Of a DNA stretch of 64,000 nt, positions 48,430-57,194 are shown piece after piece (the first letter of the stretch is position 1; every line of letters begins with the position of its first letter). This DNA comes from Streptomyces sp. D2-8. Its GTDB lineage: Bacteria > Actinomycetota > Actinomycetes > Streptomycetales > Streptomycetaceae. Where the stretch lies: assembly GCF_023184515.1 (NCBI RefSeq), contig NZ_JAAHBP010000026.1:1-64000 (forward strand), read 5' to 3'. The position numbers and the translations under genes were made by a program. The notes beneath the pieces were generated by a model that worked only from the letters and a program-made list of their open reading frames with translations, ran no database searches and was not told where the DNA came from.

Positions 48430-48951
48430 ATGCGGATCACCATCCGGGACGGCGGGCCCGACGACATTCCCGCGATACTCGGCATGCTCGACAGCTGTGT
48501 GGAGTGGCTGGTCTCCCAGGGGCGCACGGGGCAGTGGGGGACGCGGCCCCTGTCGCAGAGCCCCAAGACGGTGGAGTCGGTCGGCCGGTACATGGCGGAG
48601 GGCAGCGTGTACATGGCCGACGTCGACGGTGTCCCGGCCGGGACCCTCACCCTCACCGATTCGGCGGGCGCCTACCTGTCCCACCTCCCGCAGCCCGGCG
48701 AACCTGAGCGCTACATCCACTGGCTGGCCTCCGACCGCCGCTTCAAGGGACACGGCGTGGGCAGCGCCCTGCTCGCCCACGCCGCCGAGGAGACCCGCCG
48801 CGCCGGGATCTCCCTCCTGCGCGTCGACTGCTACGCCGGGGACGACGGGAAACTCGTCCGCTACTACGAGACCAACGGCTTCACGCGCACCGAGGCCTTC
48901 ACGGTCGGCGAGAACGAGTGGCCGGGGCAGCTGCTGGCACGGCGGGTGTAG
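48430..48951 (+). CDS. GNAT-family N-acetyltransferase
   Basis: A 173-residue acetyltransferase. N-terminal MRITIRDGGPDDIPAILGML is typical, and the acetyl-CoA pyrophosphate loop is RRFKGHGVGSALLAHAAEETRRAG near residue 105, followed by LVRYYETNGFTRTEAF. The substrate is unknown. ATG at 48430; the gap to the divergent thpR gene is so small that their promoters must overlap coding sequence. Confidence 0.88.
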   Translation: MRITIRDGGPDDIPAILGMLDSCVEWLVSQGRTGQWGTRPLSQSPKTVESVGRYMAEGSVYMADVDGVPAGTLTLTDSAGAYLSHLPQPGEPERYIHWLASDRRFKGHGVGSALLAHAAEETRRAGISLLRVDCYAGDDGKLVRYYETNGFTRTEAFTVGENEWPGQLLARRV

Positions 48952-49048
48952 GCGGCCTCCGGACCCGGGCGTGTCCAGGTCACCGTGCGTATCGTTGTAC
49001 CGCGCGGCCGAGTCGGTCCACGGGGCACGGCCGGGGAGGAGCGCCACG

Positions 49049-49636
49049 ATGACCGTCCTTGACGACAGGATCGAGATGGCCGACAGCAGCGGTGAACTCA
49101 CCCTCGACACGATGTTCGAGTGGGTGGAGACGATGCCGGTCCCCGAGGGCTACAAGGTTGAGATCGTCGGGGGGAACATCTTTATGGCGCCTCAGCGGGC
49201 CACTCACTGGGACATCATCCTGGACATCGTCGAGCAGCTGCGCGCTAAGTATCCGCGCAAGCGCGTGAGGTCCGACGTCCGCGTCGACTACCCGGGCCAC
49301 CTCAACGGCTTCGCCTCCGACGTGACGGTGATGGCGGAGGGCGCGACGGAGAACGCCAAGGGGCTGTGTCGCTACCAGGACGTCGAGTTCGTAGCCGAGG
49401 TGATCTCCAAGAAGACCGGAGCCAACGACTACGGCCCGAAGAAGGACGCCTACGCCGCGGCCGGCGTGCCGGTGTACCTGATCGTGGATCCGTACACCGG
49501 CCGCTGGCATCTGCACACCAAGCCCAAGGACGGCGAGTACCGGGGCGAGTTGAGTCTGGACTTCGGGGACGAGATCGACCTGACGGGCACCGTGGTCGGG
49601 CTCGTCCTCCAGACCGGCGAGTTCCCCCGGGACTGA
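49049..49636 (+). CDS. Uma2-family (DUF820) putative endonuclease
   Basis: A 195-residue PD-(D/E)xK-fold protein of the Uma2 family, very common in actinobacteria and cyanobacteria. Visible features are YKVEIVGGNIFMAPQ, the acidic residue in FASDVTVM, and EVISKKT (the E-x-K part), then YAAAGVPVYLIVDPYTGRW. Uma2 proteins have no well-defined role. ATG at 49049 with GGGGAGGAG upstream. Confidence 0.85.
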   Translation: MTVLDDRIEMADSSGELTLDTMFEWVETMPVPEGYKVEIVGGNIFMAPQRATHWDIILDIVEQLRAKYPRKRVRSDVRVDYPGHLNGFASDVTVMAEGATENAKGLCRYQDVEFVAEVISKKTGANDYGPKKDAYAAAGVPVYLIVDPYTGRWHLHTKPKDGEYRGELSLDFGDEIDLTGTVVGLVLQTGEFPRD

Positions 49637-49643
49637 CGGCGCC

Positions 49644-51020
49644 CTACGCCGCCCGGGCCAGCTCCTCCTGATGCTCCCGGGGCACGAAGCGCACCCGGGG
49701 ATGGCCGCCGTGCCAGCCGACCGAGAGGCGGAGGTTGCCGACGCGGGCCAGGATCAGGCCGATCACCGCCGCGGCGAGCGCCGCCACCGCGCCGCCGGCC
49801 GCGAGGCCGACCCGGGCGCCGTAGGTGTCGGTGATCCAGCCGACGATCGGGGCGCCGACCGGCGAGCCGCCGAGGAAGATCATCATGTAGAGGGCCATGA
49901 CCCGGCCGCGCATGGCCGGGTCCGTGGACATCTGGATGCTGGTGTTCGTCGTGACGTTGACCGTCATGCCGAACAGGCCCAGCGGGACCATGAGCAGGGC
50001 GAACATCCACAGCGTGGGGGTCGTGGCCGCCAGGATCTCCAGCGCGCCGAAGGCCATGGCCGCCACGATCAGCAGCCGCAGCCGGGCCGTGCCCCGCCGC
50101 GCCGCGAGCAGTGCGCCCACGACCGAGCCGACCGCCATCAGCGTGTTGAACATGCTGTACGCGCCCGCCCCCGCGTGGAACACGTCGTCCGCGAAGGCCG
50201 AGAGGTAGACGGGGAAGTTGAAGGCGAACGTGCCGACGAAGCCGACCAGGACGATCGGCCAGATCAGCTCCGGGCGGCCGGTGACGTAGCGCACGCCCTC
50301 CCGCAGCTGCCCCTTGCCCCGCGGGGCGCGCTCGACGACGTGCAGGTCGCGGGCGCGCATCAGCAGCAGGCCGGTGAGGGGCGCGATGAAGGACAGGCCG
50401 TTGAAGAGGAACGCGTAGCCGGTACCGACGCCGGTGATGAGCAGGCCGGCGACGGCGGGGCCGACCAGGCGGGCGGACTGGAAGTTCGCCGAGTTCAGGC
50501 TGACCGCGTTCTGCAGCTGCCCCGGGCCGACCAGCTCGGAGACGAAGGACTGCCGGGCCGGGTTGTCGACGACGGTGGCGAGACCGACCGCGAAGGCGGC
50601 CACGTACACGTGCCACACCTGGACCTGGCCGGTGAGGACGGCGAGGGCGAGGGCGAGGGCGGTGACGGCCATCGACGACTGTGTGACGAGCAGGGTGGGC
50701 CGCTTGGGCAGCCGGTCGACCAGGACACCGCCGTAGAGGCCGAAGAGCAGCATCGGCAGGAACTGCAGCGCGGTCGTGATGCCGACGGCGGCGGAGGAGC
50801 CGGTGAGGCTGAGCACCAGCCAGTCCTGGGCGATGCGCTGCATCCAGGTACCGGTGTTGGAGACGACCTGCCCCATGAAGAACAGGCGGTAGTTCCTCAC
50901 CCTGAGGGAGGAGAACATCGAGGACTTGCGGGCGGGCCGGGCGGCGGGTGCGTCGGAGGTGGGCGGGGAATGGTGGGGATCAGGTGCGGGGGCGGAAGCT
51001 GCTCCGGGTCCCGAACTCAA
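49644..51020 (-). CDS. MFS transporter
   Basis: A 458-residue major-facilitator protein with 12 hydrophobic segments, beginning FSSLRVRNYRLFFMGQVVSNTGTWMQRIAQDWLVLSL, a start typical of the enterobactin-exporter-like (DHA3/MFS_3) group. The loop LYGGVLVDRLPKRPTLLVTQ holds the conserved DR..R motif. It begins with a rare TTG at 51020 preceded 8 nt upstream by AAGGAGG, and lies 27 nt behind the MarR gene. The pair is probably a regulator-exporter operon. Confidence 0.88.
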   Translation of the reverse strand: MSSGPGAASAPAPDPHHSPPTSDAPAARPARKSSMFSSLRVRNYRLFFMGQVVSNTGTWMQRIAQDWLVLSLTGSSAAVGITTALQFLPMLLFGLYGGVLVDRLPKRPTLLVTQSSMAVTALALALAVLTGQVQVWHVYVAAFAVGLATVVDNPARQSFVSELVGPGQLQNAVSLNSANFQSARLVGPAVAGLLITGVGTGYAFLFNGLSFIAPLTGLLLMRARDLHVVERAPRGKGQLREGVRYVTGRPELIWPIVLVGFVGTFAFNFPVYLSAFADDVFHAGAGAYSMFNTLMAVGSVVGALLAARRGTARLRLLIVAAMAFGALEILAATTPTLWMFALLMVPLGLFGMTVNVTTNTSIQMSTDPAMRGRVMALYMMIFLGGSPVGAPIVGWITDTYGARVGLAAGGAVAALAAAVIGLILARVGNLRLSVGWHGGHPRVRFVPREHQEELARAA

Positions 51021-51047
51021 ATGTGTCGCCTCCTTGCAACGGCCTTC

Positions 51048-51485
51048 TCACAGATGCGCGAGCTTCTCCAGCACGGGGGCGGCGGCGCGGAGTTTCGCCC
51101 ACTCGTCCTCGTCGAGGTTCTCCACCAGCGTGGCCAGGAACGCGTTCCGCTTGGCGCGGCTCTCCTCGAGCATGGCCTCGGCCTGCTCGGTGCGCGTGAC
51201 GACCTTCTGGCGCCGGTCCTCGGGGTGCGGCTCCAGCCGGACCAGTCCCTTGGCCTCCAGCAGCGCCACGATGCGGGTCATCGACGGCGGCTGGACGTGC
51301 TCCTTTCGGGCGAGCTCGCCCGGTGTGGCCCTGCCGCACAGGGACAGGGTGCCCAGCACCGACATCTCGGTGGGGCTGAGCGATTCGTCGACCCGCTGGT
51401 GCTTGAGCCGACGGGACAGCCGCATCACTGCGGATCGGAGGGAGTTCACGGCGGCTACGTCGTCGCCATGGCTGAGGTCCGGCAT
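51048..51485 (-). CDS. MarR-family regulator
   Basis: A 145-residue winged-helix protein: LSPTEMSVLGTLSLCGRATPGELARKEHVQPPSMTRIVALLEAKGLVRLEPHPEDRRQKVV is the DNA-binding domain with its wing, flanked by dimer helices. ATG at 51485 sits 7 nt behind TACGCT, with no ribosome-binding site. A 9-nt inverted repeat overlaps that -10, so it likely represses itself and the MFS gene that follows. Confidence 0.9.
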   Translation of the reverse strand: MPDLSHGDDVAAVNSLRSAVMRLSRRLKHQRVDESLSPTEMSVLGTLSLCGRATPGELARKEHVQPPSMTRIVALLEAKGLVRLEPHPEDRRQKVVTRTEQAEAMLEESRAKRNAFLATLVENLDEDEWAKLRAAAPVLEKLAHL

Positions 51486-51487
51486 GT

Positions 51488-51519
51488 TCTTTAGCGTAAC
51501 TCATTACTCTCGCTAAAGA
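51488..51519 (-). promoter_or_regulatory. MarR operator overlapping a leaderless promoter
   Basis: TCTTTAGCG (51488-51496) and CGCTAAAGA (51511-51519) are perfect 9-nt inverted arms with a 14-nt spacer. The left arm covers part of the TACGCT -10 hexamer (minus strand, 51498-51493). Confidence 0.65.
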
Positions 51520-51640
51520 CCAGCCGGAACACGCAGGAACGTCCGTGACGCCCGCCACTGAACCGCGACATCACTCATATGGGTGATCCGGCAGCGGAAC
51601 GCGACACACCGGACCGAAGGCTGCCGCGACCCTCGTGGTC

Positions 51641-51868
51641 ATGGGGACCAGCGTGCTCAGCCTGCGAATAGACCACGACCTGCTCGAACGGCTCCGGCAC
51701 CATGCCGCGAAAAGGGGAATGAGCGTCCAGGACCATGTCGTCCGGACGCTCATTCGAGATGACTTCGACCAGCGGTTCCAGTCCGCCGTCGAGGAGACGG
51801 AGAGGTTCTACGGGTCAGCCGACTCCGGTGACGGGGATCAGGTCAGTCCCAGCGCCGGCATCAGGTAG
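51641..51868 (+). CDS. Small ribbon-helix-helix-like protein
   Basis: A 75-residue protein: LSLRIDHDLLERLRHHAAKRGMSVQDHVVRTLIRDD has the strand-helix-helix pattern of CopG/Arc-type DNA-binding proteins, followed by an acidic tail. No toxin-like partner adjoins, so an antitoxin role is unlikely. ATG at 51641 (GTG at 51635 also possible). The last 31 nt overlap the 3' end of the convergent NCS2 permease gene. Confidence 0.65.
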   Translation: MGTSVLSLRIDHDLLERLRHHAAKRGMSVQDHVVRTLIRDDFDQRFQSAVEETERFYGSADSGDGDQVSPSAGIR

Positions 51869-53289
51869 TAGAACGCGAACACCGCCGACACCGCGTACAT
51901 CGCCACCGGCACCTCGCGGCCCCGCCCGGCCGCCAGCCGCAGCACCACGAAGGTGATGAAGCCCATGCCGATGCCGTTGGTGATCGAGTAGGTGAACGGC
52001 ATCATCAGCATCGTCACGAAGGCCGGGACGGCGATCGTGTAGTCCGCCCAGTCGATCTCCTTGACCGATCCGGCCATGATCAGGAAGCCGACCGCGACCA
52101 GCGCGGGCGTGGCCGCCTGGGACGGGACCATCGTGGCCACCGGCGTCAGGAAGAGGGCGACGGCGAAGAGGCCGCCGGTGACGACGTTCGCGAAACCGGT
52201 CCGGGCACCCTCGCCGACACCCGCCGTGGACTCGACGAAGGCGGTCGTCGCGGAGGAGGAGCTGGCGCCGCCGGCGGCGACCGCGAGGCCGTCGACCAAC
52301 AGCACCTTGTTGATGCCGGGCATCTGCCCCTCGCCGTCGGTCAGCTTCGCCTCGTCGGAGACGCCCATGATCGTGCCCATCGCGTCGAAGAAGCACGACA
52401 GCAGCACGGTGAAGACGAAGAGCACGCCGGTGAGCATGCCGACCTTCCCGAAGCCGCCGAACAGGCTGACCTGCCCGATCAGCCCGAAGTCGGGGCTCGC
52501 GACCGGGTTGCCGGGCCACTTGGGCGTGGTCAGACCCCAGCTCGGCACCTTGGCCACCGCGTTGATGATCACCGCGAGGACCGTCATGGCGGCGATGGAG
52601 ATCAGGATCGCGCCGGAGACCTTGCGCACGATGAGCGCGAGGGTCAGCAGTACACCCACGACGAAGACGAGGACCGGCCAGCCGTCGAGGTGACCGTCGC
52701 CGCCGAGCTGGAGCGGGACGGTGGTCTGGGCGACGTCCGGGATCCGGGAGACGAAGCCCGCGTCGACGAGCCCGATCAGCATGATGAACAGGCCGATACC
52801 GATGGAGATGGCCTTGCGCAGCCCGTAGGGCACGGCGTTCATGACGCGCTCGCGCAGCCCCGTCGCGACCAGCAGCATGACCACGAACCCGGCGAGGACC
52901 ACCATGCCCATCGCGTCCGGCCAGGACATGCGCGGGGCGAGCTGGAGGGCGACGACCGAGTTCACGCCGAGGCCGGCGGCCAGCGCGATCGGGACGTTGC
53001 CGATGACGCCCATGAGGAGGGTGGTGAGCGCGGCGGTGAGGGCCGTCGCGGTGACCAGCTGCCCGTTGTCGAGCTGGTGACCGTACATGTCCTTGGCACT
53101 GCCGAGGATGATCGGGTTCAGCACGATGATGTAGGCCATCGCGAAGAAGGTGGCGAGACCGCCGCGGACCTCGCGGGACAGGGTGCTGCCCCGCTCGGAG
53201 ATCCGGAAGAAGCGGTCGAGTGCGCCGTACGTGGGCCCGGCTCCCGGCTGTTCAGGGGCGGGGACCTTGGCGGGAGCCGAGGAGGACAT
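51838..53289 (-). CDS. NCS2-family purine permease (AzgA-like)
   Basis: A 483-residue membrane protein with about 12-14 segments. AzgA/GhxP-type features are LDRFFRISERGSTLSREVRGGLATFFAMAYIIVLNP, AAGLGVNSVVAL, SSSATTAFVESTAGVGEGARTG (substrate-binding helix 10 region) and the GTIMGVSDEAKLTDGEG loop. It probably imports hypoxanthine/guanine/adenine. ATG at 53289 with AGGAA 9 nt upstream. A run of A/T-rich sequence upstream (about 53325-53360) probably holds the promoter. Confidence 0.9.
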   Translation of the reverse strand: MSSSAPAKVPAPEQPGAGPTYGALDRFFRISERGSTLSREVRGGLATFFAMAYIIVLNPIILGSAKDMYGHQLDNGQLVTATALTAALTTLLMGVIGNVPIALAAGLGVNSVVALQLAPRMSWPDAMGMVVLAGFVVMLLVATGLRERVMNAVPYGLRKAISIGIGLFIMLIGLVDAGFVSRIPDVAQTTVPLQLGGDGHLDGWPVLVFVVGVLLTLALIVRKVSGAILISIAAMTVLAVIINAVAKVPSWGLTTPKWPGNPVASPDFGLIGQVSLFGGFGKVGMLTGVLFVFTVLLSCFFDAMGTIMGVSDEAKLTDGEGQMPGINKVLLVDGLAVAAGGASSSSATTAFVESTAGVGEGARTGFANVVTGGLFAVALFLTPVATMVPSQAATPALVAVGFLIMAGSVKEIDWADYTIAVPAFVTMLMMPFTYSITNGIGMGFITFVVLRLAAGRGREVPVAMYAVSAVFAFYYLMPALGLT

Positions 53290-53394
53290 GTGTTTGGTGT
53301 TTCCTACGAAGAGAAGTGGTCAGACACAAACCGTTTCAGTATGAACATATAAGGTCCCGATCGCACATCTCCGCGCGTAGACCTGATCGGCTCG

Positions 53395-53400
53395 TAAGCT
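53395..53400 (+). promoter_or_regulatory. Leaderless -10 element of the DUF2530 gene
   Basis: TAAGCT stands 6 nt before the ATG at 53407, with no ribosome-binding site. Confidence 0.45.
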
Positions 53401-53406
53401 GTCCCC

Positions 53407-53685
53407 ATGGCGAAATGGACCCCCCGACACGAGGCGCCGGAGCCCCTGGAGGGCCCCGTGGTCGCCACCATCACCGGCGGCACCATCCTGTGGTTCGTCC
53501 TCTTCCTGGTCCAGCTCCCCTTCTACGGCTGGTTCGACGACCACGGCCACACCTGGTGGGTGTGGACCTGCCTGGCCGGCGGCGGGCTGGGACTGATCGG
53601 CATCTGGTACGTCCGCAAGCGCGAAGCCGCGCTCAAGCGGGCGGCGGCCGCCGAGGGGCTGACGGCGACGCCCTCGGCCGAGTAG
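53407..53685 (+). CDS. DUF2530 membrane protein
   Basis: A 92-residue protein with two membrane helices (TITGGTILWFVLFLVQLPFYG; WTCLAGGGLGLIGIWYV) joined by the short loop WFDDHGHTWWVW. Both ends are charged, the C-terminus strongly basic (RKREAALKRAAA). It matches the actinobacterial family DUF2530, of unknown function. Confidence 0.8.
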   Translation: MAKWTPRHEAPEPLEGPVVATITGGTILWFVLFLVQLPFYGWFDDHGHTWWVWTCLAGGGLGLIGIWYVRKREAALKRAAAAEGLTATPSAE

Positions 53686-53815
53686 GGCCGGGGCACCGTC
53701 CTGCCCGCTCTCCCGCGAGACACGTCACCGCACCCTCCCTACGCTCGTAGAAGGCGGCGAAACGCTCGAAAACCGTCAGCGCGAAACCGCCGCCCGACCG
53801 GTGAGGAGCGCAGCG

Positions 53816-54661
53816 ATGACGATGCAGAACAGCGCGGCCGAGGCCGACCGCGCCCTGAAGTCCAAGCACCGCGCGATGTGGGCCCAGGGCGACTACCCCT
53901 CCCTGGCCGCCGAGGTCATCCCCGACCTGGGAGCGGTCCTGGTCGAGGCGTGCGGGGTGAGCTCCGGCCGGCGGGTGCTGGACGTGGGCGCCGGTTCCGG
54001 CAACGCCGCGATCCCGGCGGCCCTCGCCGGCGCGGACGTGGTGGCCTCCGACCTGACGCCGGAACTGTTCGAGGCCGGCCGGCGGGTGGCGGAGAAGCAG
54101 GGTGCGCAGCTGGCCTGGCAGGAGGCCGACGCCGAGGCCCTGCCCTTCGGTGACGCGGAGTTCGACACCGTGCTGTCCTGCGTGGGCGTCATGTTCGCCC
54201 CGCACCACCAGCAGGCCGCCGACGAACTCGTCCGGGTCTGCCGTCCGGGCGGCACCATCGGCCTGCTGAGCTGGACGCCCCAGGGCTTCATCGGCCGGAT
54301 GTTCGCCGCGCTGAAGCCCTACGCGCCACCGCCCCCGCCCGGGGCCCAGCCGCCGCCGCTGTGGGGAGACGAGGACCATGTGCGCGCCCTCCTCGGCGAC
54401 CGGGTCACGGACGTCAGAGCCGAACGCCGCACGGTCCGGGTCGACCGCTTCGAGACGCCCGAGACGTTCCGCGACTACTTCAAGGAGCGCTACGGCCCGA
54501 CCATCACCGTCTACAAGGCCATCGCCGGCGAGCCCGAACGCACCGCCGCCCTGGACGCCGCCCTGGTGGACCTCGCCCGCGACGGCGACCTGGGCACCGG
54601 CTCGGGCAGGACGGTCCTGGAGTGGGAGTACCTGCTGTTCACCGCCCGCCGGGCGGGCTGA
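53816..54661 (+). CDS. Class I SAM-dependent methyltransferase
   Basis: A 281-residue methyltransferase of the UbiE/Methyltransf_11 type. SAM motif I is RVLDVGAGSGNAAIPAA near residue 50. Acidic loop II is VVASDLTPELFEAG, motif III FDTVLSCVGVMFAPHHQ, and post-motif VCRPGGTIGLLSW. The proline run PPPPPGAQPPP near residue 175 is unusual. ATG at 53816 with GAGGAG about 9 nt upstream. The substrate is unknown. Confidence 0.9.
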   Translation: MTMQNSAAEADRALKSKHRAMWAQGDYPSLAAEVIPDLGAVLVEACGVSSGRRVLDVGAGSGNAAIPAALAGADVVASDLTPELFEAGRRVAEKQGAQLAWQEADAEALPFGDAEFDTVLSCVGVMFAPHHQQAADELVRVCRPGGTIGLLSWTPQGFIGRMFAALKPYAPPPPPGAQPPPLWGDEDHVRALLGDRVTDVRAERRTVRVDRFETPETFRDYFKERYGPTITVYKAIAGEPERTAALDAALVDLARDGDLGTGSGRTVLEWEYLLFTARRAG

Positions 54662-54781
54662 CACCGGGGCGCGGCACCGTGGTCCGACGGCGTACAACTG
54701 CCGTACGACCACGGCACGAAGTCCGTCCTCCCCAGGTCGGATCTTCGCCGCATTCAGCGGGTGAAGCGTCAAATCCGCACG

Positions 54782-54787
54782 TACCGT
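54782..54787 (+). promoter_or_regulatory. Leaderless -10 element of the P-type ATPase gene
   Basis: TACCGT is 7 nt from the ATG at 54795, with no ribosome-binding site. Confidence 0.4.
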
Positions 54788-54794
54788 CGATTGC

Positions 54795-57188
54795 ATGACG
54801 CATCTCGACGCGGGTGCCCGGCCCGACTCCGCGCGGCCGGCGACGGTCACCTCCCGCGAGACCGGCCTGACCGGTGCTCAGGTCGCCGAGCGGGTGGAGC
54901 GCGGCCAGGTCAACGACGTGCCGGTGCGCAGCAGCCGGTCCACCGTCGACATCGTCCGGGCCAACGTCTTCACCCGCTTCAACGCGATCATCGGCGTGCT
55001 GTGGCTGATCATGCTGGTCGTCGCGCCGATCCAGGACAGCCTGTTCGGGTTCGTGATCCTCGCGAACACCGGCATCGGGATCGTCCAGGAGTGGCGGGCG
55101 AAGAAGACGCTGGACTCGCTCGCGCTGATCGGCGAGGTCAGGCCGACCGTGCGCCGGGACGGGGCGGCCGGGCAGGTCAGTACGTCCGAGATCGTGCTGG
55201 ACGACCTGATCGAGATCGGGCCCGGGGACAAGGTCGTCGTCGACGGCGTCTGTGTCGAGACGGACGGGCTGGAGATCGACGAGTCGCTGCTCACCGGCGA
55301 GGCCGACCCGGTCGTCAAACACCCGGGCGACCAGGTCATGTCGGGCAGCTTCGTGGTGGCGGGCGGCGGGGCCTTCCAGGCGACGAAGGTCGGCCGCGAG
55401 GCCTACGCCGCCCAGCTCGCCGAGGAGGCCTCGCGCTTCACCCTCGTCCAGTCGGAGCTGCGGTCGGGCATCTCCACGATCCTCAAGTACGTCACGTGGA
55501 TGATGGTCCCGACCGCGATCGGCCTGGTCATCAGCCAGCTGGTCGTGAAGGAGAACGCCTTCGACGACTCCGTCGCCCGCACGGTCGGCGGCATCGTCCC
55601 GATGGTCCCCGAGGGGCTGGTCCTGCTCACCTCGGTCGCCTTCGCCATCGGCGTGATCCGCCTGGGCCGCAAGCAGTGCCTGGTGCAGGAGCTGCCCGCG
55701 ATCGAAGGGCTGGCCCGGGTCGACACCGTCTGCCTCGACAAGACCGGCACCCTCACCGAGGGCGGCATGGACGTCACCGAGCTGCGGCCGCTCCAGGGAG
55801 CCGACGAGACGTACGTACGGAAGGTGCTCGGGGCTTTCGGCGCGTCGGACCCACGGCCGAACGCCTCCCTGAAGGCGATCATCGACACCTACCCGGCCGT
55901 CGAGGACTGGCGCTGCACCAAGGCGCTGCCGTTCTCCTCCGCCCGCAAGTACAGCGGCGCCGCGTTCAGCGAGGACGACGGGCAGGCCGGCCGGTGGCTG
56001 CTGGGCGCGCCCGACGTGCTGCTGGCGGACGACGATCCGGCCCTGGCCGAGACCGGACGGCTGAACGAGCAGGGCCTCAGGGTGCTGCTGCTCGCCCGCG
56101 TCGCAGGGGACCTGGACGATCCCGAGGTGACGACGGGGGCGAAGCCCACCGCCCTGGTCGTGCTGGAGCAGCGGCTGCGGCCGGACGCGGCGGACACGCT
56201 GCGCTACTTCGCCGACCAGAACGTCCGGGCCAAGGTCATCTCCGGTGACAACGCGGTGTCGGTCGGTGCGGTCGCCGCCAAGCTCGGGCTGTCCGGCACC
56301 ACCGTGGACGCGCGCCGGCTGCCCGCCGAGCCGGAGGGGATGGCCGACGCGCTCGACGACGGCACGGTGTTCGGGCGGGTCACCCCGCAGCAGAAGCGGA
56401 ACATGGTGGGTGCGCTGCAGTCCCGCGGGCACACCGTCGCGATGACGGGCGACGGGGTGAACGACGTCCTCGCCCTGAAGGACGCCGACATCGGCGTCGC
56501 GATGGGCTCCGGCTCGGAGGCGACCCGGGCGGTCGCGCAGATCGTGCTGCTGAACAACAGTTTCGCGACGCTGCCGTCGGTGGTCGCCGAGGGGCGCCGG
56601 GTCATCGGCAACATCACGCGGGTGGCGACCCTGTTCCTCGTCAAGACGGTGTACTCGGTGCTGCTGGCCGTCCTGGTGGTCTGCTCCCAGGTGGAGTACC
56701 CGTTCCTGCCGCGCCACCTGACCCTGCTGTCGACGCTGACCATCGGCATCCCGGCGTTCTTCCTCGCGCTCGCGCCCAACAAGGAGCGCGCGAAGCCGAA
56801 CTTCGTACGGCGGGTCATGCGGTACGCGATCCCGGGCGGGGTGGTGGCGGCGGTGGCGACCTTCGCGACGTACCTCATCGCCCGGGAGCACTACACGGGC
56901 GCGGGGGCGCTGGACGCGGAGACCAGCGCGGCGACGCTCACGCTGTTCCTCATCTCGATGTGGGTGCTGGCGATCATCGCCCGGCCCTACACCTGGTGGC
57001 GTGTCGTCCTCGTCGCGTCCATGGCCGGGGCGTTCCTGCTGGTGCTGGTCGTGCCGTGGTTGCAGCACTTCTTCGCGCTGAAGCTGGTGGGGATGACGGT
57101 GCCGTGGATCGCGGTCGGCATCGCGGCGGTGGCGGCGGCCGCCCTGGAACTCGTGTGGAGGTGGGTGGACCGCCGCTTTCCCGCGTAG
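54795..57188 (+). CDS. P-type cation ATPase (CtpE-like)
   Basis: A 797-residue P-type ATPase. In order: two N-terminal membrane helices; actuator motif DESLLTGEADPV (TGEA instead of the usual TGES); membrane helices with the PMVPEGL signature; phosphorylation site DKTGTLTEGG near residue 315; nucleotide-binding RKYSGAAF; hinge MTGDGVNDVLALKDADIGVAMG; and six further membrane helices. It lacks N-terminal metal-binding domains. It resembles actinobacterial CtpE, reported to take up calcium, so Ca2+ or a related cation is the best guess. ATG at 54795. Confidence 0.88.
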   Translation: MTHLDAGARPDSARPATVTSRETGLTGAQVAERVERGQVNDVPVRSSRSTVDIVRANVFTRFNAIIGVLWLIMLVVAPIQDSLFGFVILANTGIGIVQEWRAKKTLDSLALIGEVRPTVRRDGAAGQVSTSEIVLDDLIEIGPGDKVVVDGVCVETDGLEIDESLLTGEADPVVKHPGDQVMSGSFVVAGGGAFQATKVGREAYAAQLAEEASRFTLVQSELRSGISTILKYVTWMMVPTAIGLVISQLVVKENAFDDSVARTVGGIVPMVPEGLVLLTSVAFAIGVIRLGRKQCLVQELPAIEGLARVDTVCLDKTGTLTEGGMDVTELRPLQGADETYVRKVLGAFGASDPRPNASLKAIIDTYPAVEDWRCTKALPFSSARKYSGAAFSEDDGQAGRWLLGAPDVLLADDDPALAETGRLNEQGLRVLLLARVAGDLDDPEVTTGAKPTALVVLEQRLRPDAADTLRYFADQNVRAKVISGDNAVSVGAVAAKLGLSGTTVDARRLPAEPEGMADALDDGTVFGRVTPQQKRNMVGALQSRGHTVAMTGDGVNDVLALKDADIGVAMGSGSEATRAVAQIVLLNNSFATLPSVVAEGRRVIGNITRVATLFLVKTVYSVLLAVLVVCSQVEYPFLPRHLTLLSTLTIGIPAFFLALAPNKERAKPNFVRRVMRYAIPGGVVAAVATFATYLIAREHYTGAGALDAETSAATLTLFLISMWVLAIIARPYTWWRVVLVASMAGAFLLVLVVPWLQHFFALKLVGMTVPWIAVGIAAVAAAALELVWRWVDRRFPA

Positions 57189-57194
57189 CGGGCC

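Noticed and set aside
49049..49636. Uma2 protein as part of a restriction or defence island
   Set aside because: No methylase, helicase or other defence gene nearby; Uma2 genes are scattered singly through Streptomyces chromosomes.
51641..51868. Toxin-antitoxin pair
   Set aside because: The ribbon-helix-helix protein has no adjacent toxin; its neighbours are a MarR gene and a purine permease.
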